64,000 nucleotides of DNA from Lingula anatina (taxonomy: Eukaryota > Brachiopoda > Lingulata > Lingulida > Lingulidae). Both the position numbers and the translations under genes were made by a program. The notes below the pieces were generated by a model, which ran no database searches, was not told the DNA's origin, and worked only from the letters and a program-made list of their open reading frames with translations. Where the stretch lies: assembly GCF_001039355.2 (NCBI RefSeq), contig NW_019775676.1, forward strand, positions 1 to 64,000, read 5' to 3'. Shown here piece after piece: positions 30,500 to 41,953 of this stretch. Numbering within the stretch: position 1 is the stretch's first letter; each line of letters opens with the position of its first letter.

Positions 30500-33400
30500 C
30501 TCCATTTAAATTGCATAGATCAGTAGACTGGATTTCACGATGTCATTTTTAGCGGTCTGTATTATGTACTGATGATTTGAGTGGTAGATCTTCAACATAC
30601 ATTATTTGCGTTAATCTAAACTACAAAGAAATGGTACGGTTTAATCTATTTTGAAACAAATTTACCTTTTCCAGATATTGATGAGTGTACCAGTAATAAC
30701 GGTGGATGTTCTCAAATATGCTCCAACATCCCAGGAAGTTACCGCTGTAGTTGTAATGTTGGCTATGCCCTGCAGGCGGACAGTCACTCGTGTAGAGGTA
30801 CAGTATGTTGGCTGGGTTACCTATAAGAATATAACAGTTGTCGGAACTCTCGATTTCACTCGCGAGATTTCGATTGTTGCTTTTATATAAGAAAGTGTTG
30901 CATTTTGGAACAAAGACTGATTTTAATGATATGTGATAATTCGTGATCTATTAATTAAAAAATATTAAACTATCATTTGATGTCATTTAGTAAATGTCAT
31001 TTAGTATATAACGAATTTGATTTTCTTTAACATAACTAAAGATATCGACGAATGTTCCACTGGCAATGGCGGCTGTGCCCATAACTGCACCAACACCGTG
31101 GGAAGTTTCTTTTGTACCTGTAGGACTGGGTTTGTATTGGATGGGAACGGTCTGACTTGCTCTGGTAAGGGTGATATAGGGTTCATAATAAAATTATTTT
31201 GTTATTGATGTAAATGCTTTGATTTCTGTTGGTACATGTAGAATCAAATACATATTAAATTTATCTTTGTGTAAGCCGAAGTCGCTGTCATGCAATGCTC
31301 AATAGCTAAAAGGGTTGTCGTAAATTTTATATTTAGATGCGTTTCACAAAATTTCAAAATTGTTTTAACACGTTTATATTTAATCGGTAAAACCTCTGTT
31401 GATGATAGCCAACATCAAAACTAAATGTACGCTGATTTATTTTGATATTAGACCACGACGAGTGTTCAACCTCCCATCATGGCTGCGAACAGAAATGTAA
31501 CAATCTTCATGGGAGCTACTACTGCTCTTGCAATATAGGCTACATTCTTGCTGCTGACAAGAAACTCTGCAACGGTAAGACAAAGAAGCCGTCTAATTCA
31601 CAACTGAATCAAATAAATCTGCTTTCCCAATTTTTGTTTTCCTAAAGTTATGGATTTCGGGTGATAAAATGTATTTTTCTACGATGGTACGTGTAAGATA
31701 CATTTATTATACATTTTACAACCCCTGGTGGCCTTTACACGGATTAATTTTTTCAGACGTTGACGAGTGCAGTAACGGGACCCATGCCTGTGATCACAAC
31801 TGTCACAATACACGTGGTAGCTACACGTGTTCATGTAGAAATGGGTATGAACTGGCGCCCGATGGACGTGGATGTATAGGTAAATGGTGTGCTTAAGTAC
31901 ATGTACATAATACACATCACAGTGAAAACGACAGACGTGCGTGCTTTTGCACAAATGGACTTTAAGTGACGTGCATGTCAAAATAAGTTTAGAATGACGA
32001 AAAAAAGAAGAAAACATGTTCTTTACATAACTTGCATCTTTGCTTTTAAAGCTACATAGAGCGAAGTCACGGAAGCAATTTTGACTCTCATCCCGATTTA
32101 CGTTTTTTAGATATCAATGAGTGTGACCGTGGGACCGATGGCTGTGGACATATTTGTAAGAACACCCAGGGTTCTTTCTACTGTACATGTCAGTCTGGAT
32201 GGCATCTTGGCACTGATAACAAGACATGTTTAGGTATGTGTATATTATATAAATTATATCGTTTTTGATGGTAATTTTTCTGTATGTGATGCAGTTAGAT
32301 GGAATATAATTCTCTACGTTGATACATCTCACCTTTAATATACTTTTCTAGTGGGTTACAATATTTATTATTAAAAGCCAAATAAGTTGTTAGAATATAA
32401 ACATATGTATAGTATTTGATTAGCCTATAAGTAAAGCGAGAAAGGGAAAGTGCAAAAGAAGGATAACGGTTTATTATATGAAGTAATGGATTGAATAAGA
32501 TGGAATAAAAGTACATGGGACCCTGCAGTGAAACATTATTTATTTAGGTACGCGTTCATTCGCAATTCTGTTATACAAATCGTATTTTCGATTCATTGCT
32601 TTTCAGGAAACCCCTGTGTTGCAATTGACACGCCAAATAACGGCGCCAGAGCCTGTAGTGGGTTTGTCACCAACGAGACGTGTACTTTTTACCTGTGATC
32701 TGGGATACTACATGGTCGGGTCTGCTAGCAGGGTCTGCCTTCCTAGCGCCACCTGGTCTGGCCAGAAGACAGCCTGTCTACGTAAGTATCAGTGGGTTCC
32801 TCTGGTTATAATTAAAGCACTGCTTTGTTGTATTCACACCTGTCAGTCATAGTAAGGAGAGGGGCAATAGTGGTCCTTTGCTGCATGTAGTTCTTAACAA
32901 AATCCTGTATTCAACACGTTGAGAATTATGTACGTAGTGCATTGGAAACCAATCAGATATTAACCCAAAATGCCACCCCACTACTTGTCAGTGCAACAGT
33001 ATTTCCTGGTGTTGAGAATTAATTTGGGAATTAAGCTGTTTAAGATTGAATACATTTGTTAAAGTGTGGAAGTGTTGGCTTAACTCTTCGGGTACAAAGA
33101 CAAAGGCTAAATAATTCATTAATAATGATTTTCGCATTAATACAGTGTTTCTTATGTCCAAAACGTCTGATTTTAGCCAAGCAGTGTCCTGACATTAGAA
33201 GCGAAGATGGACTGATTCCACAAAACGGCTTTGTCAACTTGCCCTGTCACACTGACTTCAAGTCCAGATGCACTATTGGCTGTTACGACGGACATTACAT
33301 GGATGATTTCGTCAAAAATTTCAGAGAATGTATTGTGGATGCTGATGGCAGCGTTTCATGGTCCACGGATCTTATTGAGTGCAAAGGTATTCCGACCAGC

Positions 33401-33517
33401 TTTAATATATAGCAGTCAATCCTATATATAATTAGGCATATCTGAAAGTGCTGTTCCTCTCTCACATTTATATATTAAGTTATTAAGACGTAACATGTAT
33501 GATAAGTTACGGTTAGG

Positions 33518-33576
<59 letters not shown>

Positions 33577-36500
33577 TGGAACAAAATACTTCAGTGAAGG
33601 AATTTATAATGAACTGCAGACCACAAATAGTAGGAAAACATTCAAATATGCTGGAGTAAGATAACAAAAATGGCAACGTTGAACTTTAGAAAGTTATATT
33701 TGCTTTCAAATTAATAACTGTGGGTCGCAATAACTGGTTCATGTGTCGACATAGTCGCTACGAACAGGTTAGGTAACCATCCACGTGCTGCACGTTCACG
33801 CTCCATGTGCAATATTTCACTCCACCGTACTATTTCAGAAATCTCAACATGTTCCCCGAACCCCTGCAGACATGGTGGTGTTTGTGTTCCCATAAACGTT
33901 ACCACCTTCCAATGTGACTGTACCGGTACTGGCTACCACGGAAACACCTGTGAACGCGGTCACATTGCCTCACCTGTCGACGTTGAATCACTACTCCTAC
34001 ACAGACAAACTAAAACATTCACTATAACGGCTAGACCTGTGGAAAGTTTGACAATCATTCCATATTCTGATTTTAATTCCATTGAATTCATTCCTTCATC
34101 AGTAACAATGAATAGCACGGTAACATCTGCGACTTTTGCTATGGTTCCTCGGAGGACTGGAACCTGGATCATTTCCTACAAACTGTCGGGACCCAGTGCC
34201 TCTGAATACGACCCAATTCCTGTAAGTGTCGTGTCTGTGGCAAGGCCTCGCTTTCCTGCTGAACTTTCGGTGTTTGAAAGACTTGGCATCGCTCCTGGTA
34301 CTCTCCCCATGGGACAATTTTGGCTCAACGTGTCTCTGCTATCTGGTGAATTATCTTTAATGTCAACTGAAGAATGGTTTACGGATCCGACTCTCGAACA
34401 TGTCAACTTCACTGGGGGCATAGTCCAGCTGATGACACCGTCTTTTACCGTGCCTTTAACTCTGTATGGACTTGCAGTTGAATGGAAAGGCACACCACTG
34501 ACACTGAAAGTGTCCGAAATGACGATTGAACAGGAAGCTCACTTGAGCAATTATGACTCTTCACGTTGGAAAGGGTCCTTGATAAAGCCTGATGCCACGA
34601 GAATGAGTCAAAAGGACATAACTGCTTTGGAAGAGAGCAACTCATTGGCCAAAGCCATTGCTAACGTATACGCACAATACTTCCCGAAATGGTTAAACAT
34701 TAGCTTTTCGTTTGATCGTGATAGTCGCGTTAATGTCCCAGTTCAAGTTGACACAAAGTCCAAGGCAACAATAGCTGACTGGATGAATTATAGCAAAAGT
34801 AATGTATTTCTATCGATGGAGTCCTCCGTAACAGCCAACATAACTCTTGGCGAGTCAACAATGACATTGCATAGCGGGGAAATCAATATGAGAACAACTT
34901 TAAAAGCGCTACCCACCAATGCCTCTGCCATGTTTATAAACATAACAAGCGAGATGGCATCCGAACTCCAAAGTACCGAAATGTTCCGTGCCCTTGACAA
35001 TTACGGTTGGAAGGTTGGCGTGGAACAGATAGGGTTTTCGGGTCTCCAAGGGTTTGAGTTTACCAGTTTGGCACTTAATGTTGACAGAATCATAGGCGAT
35101 GTGTGGGTTCAGTTTGTGGTGAATAAGACGTTCGATGATGCTTCTTCAAAAAGTGCGACGACACTCAACTTGCAGGGTGGCAGCGTTGTTCAAACACAAG
35201 ACCTGGTCAAGGTTGGTTATATATTCCTTGAAACTTTTTTACTCAGTCTGAGAGTCCGTAGCTTTCTCACAGTGTCCAATATTATTAAAAAAGGAAGCTT
35301 AAAAAATACTGATGGGGTTAAAATTAACATGCACAATCAAGTGCATACTTGCTTATATGTACATATACAATGGATACTTTTTTGAAAATTGTGAGACGCC
35401 TACTTAAAATGATGTGTTCTTATTATTTTATTCTTATTATTATCTACATCTTTCATATGAACATCCACTGACGTATATTGTTAATCTACAAAAAACATGT
35501 ACATTTTAATGCACAATGCATATCACAAGGTCAATTAAGCAGCCGTCAGGAAATGAAAGATTCGTAAAATTAACGGAGATTGGGTTTACTTTCCAGTCTG
35601 TATATCGTCAACTACCCGCTTTTGCCGGAGGTAAAGGTCGGCTCTTGCTGGACCACGCCGTGCAGAACTCTAACCTGTGGACCGTTGAGTCTGAGGATGC
35701 TGCATGGGCAGCAACACTTGGTGAGGCAAAATGGAAATATTGTTTTCAAGACTCGATGTTTTCGTTACTGTTTTAAATCCGATTTCTCTTAAGTATAAAT
35801 TAAGCTGGCACATTGAATTATTTTAATTTACAATGACAAAAAGAATAAAGATAATAACTCCAAAGTAAAGAAATGCAAAAGCTGCGTAAATAGTGATTCT
35901 CTTGTGAAATCAACAATACAACATGTACGCAAACGAATAAATATAAACATCCTTCTTTTCAGGCAACACGAATACACTGGACTTCAACATGGTCGACTCA
36001 GTCGTCTTACTCAGTCCCTTGAACAAATATATCAAACCAGATAAAAATGTTCAAGGGAGAGTGACTTTCCACTGCAGTGTTCCAAACCCATGCTCCATTG
36101 GTCATTTTACTCTAACATTCCCGGGGACAATCTGTTTTGGAAGGCTCTGTCTGTCAGACTCCAATCCCGTACACCTAGATATGGAACCAAATGGGGAGAC
36201 CACAGTTATATCCGAGGTCGGCCATGGAGAGAATCTGACATCCCATGTCGCTATACAAGACAACTGCAACATAACCATGGCGATGGATGGTTCTCAGAGT
36301 GTAACGGGGCAAGTTCCGGTCAAACTCAGTCTACTGGATAATGTGGTCCCTGTGGTTATGGTCATTGGCAATGAAACACTGAGCATAAGTTCCACAATCC
36401 AGTTAAATAGTTCATACCCACTTCTGGTAAACGTATCCTCATCCTTTGCAGATACATCTCTGCCGCCTTCTTGGAATCTTCAGGGCCGTTTTGTAGATGG

Positions 36501-39500
36501 CGACGGTGGCAGAGAAAGTTTGCAAGGTAGTCTTGAAGGTCAGTTTTACAGGTACTTTTCGGGCATATCTAATATAGTTGATGAACGCATTAAGGTGATC
36601 GACCAAGCTTTGGAAAACGCCAGAAATGGCTACAATGAGGCACAGGCACTAGTATTGGGGGCAAAAACAACATTGGACAATGCAACAAACGTGCTACAAC
36701 AAGCAGACGCAAATGTGGTTAGAATAGAAGAAGAACTGCGCGTTGTGGAGGGCGAATTTCAGGCCGCGTTTGGTCATTTGGAGGCCACTCGCGAGGCGGT
36801 AGAGGGTTTGTGCACCACCGTGTCCTGTCCGGCTGTGGCCGTGTCTGGTGAACTCTGTGAGGTCAAAGACACTGTGGTGGATAAAAAGATCACCACGGAA
36901 TGCTGCGCCCAATGCACAAAAGTCAGCCAAGTTGTCCGTCAGTACGTGTGTAGAACAACCTGTTTTGACTTTAAGAAGATCGAGGAAATTACTGACTACT
37001 GGAGCTGTGGCATGTTTGGTGGATTTTTTAGCGGTTGTAGCGGTGGAAAAGTTGTCACGAAATTTGAAGTCCATATCAAAGTCTATGACTGTAGAGAAAA
37101 TGAAAAATACTGCCCGATGCTTGTGAACAAGGCCGAGGACAAAACCTGCTGTGAGCCGTGCGAGAAAATTATTGAATCCGGCATCGTACCTGTTGAAGAA
37201 TGCCGAGTAGTTCCTAACCTTCACTACGTGTCCGACCCCGTGTGTGTCGCCAGAAACAGCGAGTGCAACAAAATTATACGATCGGCTTACGCTGCACTGG
37301 GAAAGAGCAGGAATGAGTCGTTTGAAATTCTGGACCAACTTCAAAAGCTGAGGATTTCAGCCAATGTTGCTCGCCTCGAGAAAGAAGGACAACAAGTCAG
37401 GCACGACTCGGCTGAAAGAAAATACCAGTCGGCACTTATTCTCAATGACACAAAACACAGCTATTTAAAACAAGCTAAACGAAGTAAAGAGCAGCTTGTT
37501 GCCCAACTACGCGACGCCTTACTCTTGCAAAAGAAATTAGTTGACCATACAAAACCTTTAAGTGTCGAGTATGTACAAATAAATATGTCGCTACCCGAGG
37601 ATAAGGTTACGGTAATTCCAGTGACGATTGGAGTGGACGAATTCAGCCTGGGGAAAAAGGAGTATGTCACATTCCTAGATAATGGTAACCTACAGCAATC
37701 GATGGTAAACGCAGTTCTCCTAATTTCGCGACAAATTTATGGCGACATCGAGGCTGCTACGCGGAGCAAACGATCTGCAATGCCTTCCCGGAGACTCCGG
37801 CGGCAGGTTAGTGACCAAAATTCAACCAGTGACGTCATCCACGTTGAAAACAGTTGTAAAGTTTTCACGGCAATCCTTAACTATCTAAACGCGTCCATAC
37901 AACTGGATAAGACCCTCAGACCACGAAACCAGACCACTGATGATAATATGACGTCATCAGTCAGCCATCTGAAAGAGCTTTCCCAGAAAACTTATTCCGT
38001 AGATCTTAATACTACAGGAATTCGTCTTCTTAACTTGACAGAGCAAGATCTAATTAATTTATCTTCACAGAGTGAAAATAATGAAACTGCAGCTATGAAG
38101 AACGTCATATCTCTGCTTGACCAAGAATTAACGGACGCAGGTGCGAACAGCAATAACAGTAACAATATAGAACTTTGGTACTATGCTATGCAGAACTTTT
38201 CTCTGCCCGACTCACTTTCGGAGACATTCAACTGTTATTCATTCTCTGACTGTATTTTGACTGAGCTCCAGATGTTGTCCGACATTTTACTAACATCTAA
38301 ATACGTTCAGGCAAAGCAGATGTTATCTCGTGTACAAGAAATTCGACAGTCTTTCGAAATGTCTCTTGTCATTTTTGACTCAAAGAACTTTACCAGGGAA
38401 ACGCAAACTTTGTTTGCAACCCAACTATCGGATTTTTTCTCTCTTCTTGTCACTCTACGGAATGAACACGCTATTTGTGGAGAAACTCCAACTATTTCAT
38501 CGCAGTCAAATTTTACAGAATTTGTCAGACAAGGAGACCCCACTCGCCTGACCTGTGACGTCACAGGGACCCCAACGCCAGCAATCACCTGGAAGAAAAA
38601 CGGTCTTCACTTGGCTTCAGTTTCTGGGTCAAATCTGGAAATTCCCAAAGAAATTGTAACTGATGGTGATTCCTATGAGTGCGTCGGTACGAACCATTTT
38701 GGTGTGGTAACGTCATTTCCGATGAGGATTCAAGTCGTGTGGGCCCCCACTGTGGTCTCCCACCCAGAGTCTACAGCGACCACGTACATGAACCCTAGGA
38801 GTACTGCTTTCACTTGTAATGCATCAGGTAAACATTGTGAACAACTGTCGGTTCTTTCTTTCTTTCCTTTTTTCTTTCTTTTTCATTCAGTGTCTGTATC
38901 CTCTTTTGTTCCCTTTTTTGACATTCAGTCTTTCTATTTTCAGATCGTTTTTTCTTTATCACATTTATTCTTTCAATAGATATTCACCCAGTTGTCATTT
39001 ACTAGTTACCACTAGTTGAATAATTGTAATTTTGGTCGTTGTTTATCGATTGACTGGTATAGGTATTTACATATAAAACTTCTCATCTAAATTATATGTG
39101 ATTGAAAGCGATATTTTTGTATAGGATCCCCGCAGCCCGGATATGAATGGTATTTTGCACGTTCTGCAAATGGAACAAAGCAACTGATTAATGACAGCGG
39201 ATCAAGCATGCTGCTGATACGGCAGCCTACGGCCAATCAGACAGGCTTTTATTTCTGCCGGGCGTATAACGATTATGGCGAGGTATTCTCGCAACCGGCG
39301 AAGTTAACTGTTTTATCTATAAAAACTGCATCTCCCTTTGCACAACTGTCGTTTAAAGTTACCCCCAAATACTTGGCAATGACCATACCTGTTGGCCGCA
39401 TCCTTCTTTCCTATGACGACACTACTAATTTGACAACAGTCAACATGGAGGACAGCACGGCTATTTCGTTTACTACCTTGATGACGAACACGACAGGAGC

Positions 39501-40145
39501 GGACGCAATGAGTACGGCTGAACCGGCCACAACGACGAGCGTCGACAGCAGCGTTTCCTTAGACAGATACAAAAATATTACCCAAATCATCAGCGAACTA
39601 CTCCGACCTTTTAACCTGTCTTTGTTCACAATATCCAGTGAGCGGAAATATGCGAACGACGCAGAGGATTTGAAAGCGTACATTATTGGTCAAAACATGT
39701 CGGAGAGAGACACCCCATTCATAGATTACACAGATTTTGCAATCGCTTTAGCCGAATCTGTGGTCAACTTAAATACAACACTGCAAGATATAAATTCCAA
39801 ACTTGCGTCCCAAGACAATTTCTATTTAGGAGAAAACCCGGTTGTCATTGGGAACATTTCTTCGGCTTTGATTCATCCATTCTGTTCCATTGGCAGCGGA
39901 TTATCGCAAAATGGCTTTTTATGTGGTAAGTGCCAATATGTATTACAGCACTGTATGTATATAAGAATTATATAGATGCTTGAATATGGTGGTTTGATTA
40001 GTACGTGGATATGCATTTTACATATATTCTTGTAAATTCTCTCATTGATAAGCATACCTTAAAACCAACTGATATAGTCAATAAGGATGTGTTATCAAGA
40101 TAATTGGAATCGGTATTTTATACATTGTTACTAAAATAATGGACA

Positions 40146-40219
<74 letters not shown>

Positions 40220-41920
40220 CGTCATCGTCCATTTCAGCTCCGTGTATCCCAGGTACTTACAGAGGCCAGGCGGACATTGTCAAATCAGGCTCTTGTCTGA
40301 AGTGTACAAAGGGATTTTACCAGCCGGACATGGGTCAGACATCTTGTTTGTCATGTCCAGTTGGTAACAGCACGGCCAGTGAGGGTGCAACAGAAGTAGA
40401 GCAGTGTAAAGGTTAGTACTGGTCAGTGCATGAGCGGCCATCTTGGAACAATGACAGACGGAAGGTCCATGCACAGTTTTGATTTCTTACCTGGGGAATT
40501 CACCAATTCACCAATAGCAAATGAACTATGCGCATTTATTCATTTATTCTCAGCATTGTCGAAAATAGTATTTCTTTTGCTGTTGAAATTAATTATTACT
40601 GATATATTTTCATTAAACTCAAAGGTTATCTTGAAAAATAATTACAATTTTACATTAGTTTGCGGCTTCCGTCACTTACATGTATTTCAAACACACTGAC
40701 TTATCATGTGCTCCTTTTTCCAGACGCGTGTCCACCAGGGACATATTCTGCGTCCGGTGTCAGTGACCCTGCGTGTCTGCCCTGTCCTAGAGGGACGTAC
40801 ATGCCTAACACTACCGCCACCTCGTGTGTACCGTGTGAAGACACGCACTACACTCTGGCGGAGGGGGCAGTCTCACCCACGCTCTGTATAGGTATGGAGT
40901 AGCGCAAAATAACATTTATTTTAGTTATGGCATTATTTAAAAGTGATTCTACAGAAATAATATGTGAGACTGATTGAAAAAAAAACTATTAAATTAATGA
41001 ACATAATGGGAGATCGTATTTTTAGTGAGACGTGCATCAGCAGTTGTTATTTATATTATCTTAATGTAAACATAAACATTGTTTTGTTTTTATTGCGGCG
41101 TGGTCAACCTGCTTTTTAGGTAATAGATTTATTAATAAAAATTTGCAAACCAATGCCATTTCTGAGGCATGTTCTATTAGGTCAGGATCTACTATAGGCC
41201 CTACTTCAGGTATCTTCAGAGTAGACAAACGTTCTTCTATGGGAATAAGATGATGCATGCCGTACGCAGTGCTGTGTTTTTAAATCCCAATTTGTTTCAT
41301 TCTAGCCAAGTGCACGCCTGGTTCCTATTCTCCAACTGGCCTTGAGCCGTGTGAGTGGTGTCCAAAGGGAAGTTACCAGGCCCTGGACATGATGACCACA
41401 TGTGACCAGTGTGAGGCAGACACGTCTACAAATGGAACGGGGGCCACTGCAAAGAGCGACTGCTTTAGTGAGTACAATGAATACTTTTTTAATGTTTGGG
41501 TTTTGTACAACATGTATGTAGGTGTCGCTATTACAAGAAAAGCCACATTGACCCAGATGCATTGGAAGGGGTGGCTTTTAAAAGGAGTGACAAAATGCGC
41601 GTTCTTACTCATCAACTTGTCATCATTATTATCATTATGTTCAGGATATCACAGGATCAGTGGATAACATTTTTCTTCCTTTTTTTAACTTTTTATTCAA
41701 TGATTTATTCATTTGCAGAACTCTGTCCGCCTGGGACGTCGTCCCCGAGTGGGTTGGAGTCTCCCACGTGTATGCCGTGTGAGAAGGGGACGTATCAAGA
41801 CGAAAAAGAACAGAAGACATGTAAACGATGTGCTGGACACAACACCACAATATCCACTGGGCTACAGTCAGAATTGGACTGCCTTGGTAGGTGACATGAT
41901 TACATACTACCACCACTACC

Positions 41921-41953
<33 letters not shown>

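Larger units (their letters stand above)
28791..32233 (+). other. EGF plus seven calcium-binding EGF modules, one per exon
   Basis: Exon 28791-28883 is a short EGF ([23 protein letters not shown]). Exons 29728-29844, 30247-30366, 30675-30797, 31042-31164, 31452-31574, 31757-31879 and 32111-32233 each encode an EGF starting D-[IVH]-[ND]-EC and containing the N-x-x-GS-[YF] calcium/hydroxylation consensus. All exons are phase 1-1, and five of the seven are 123 nt long (the others 117 and 120). This suggests tandem duplication of one exon. The repeats should form a stiff calcium-dependent rod, as in fibrillin-type proteins. Confidence 0.9.

Noticed and set aside
36694-37344. 216-codon minus-strand frame
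   Set aside because: It is the antisense shadow of the large receptor exon 35963-38827, which has clear domains and correct splice phases.
38828-39019. Phe/Ser-rich extension of the large receptor exon frame
   Set aside because: It is read-through into a T-rich intron after the gtaaac donor at 38828; the Ig module resumes at 39125.
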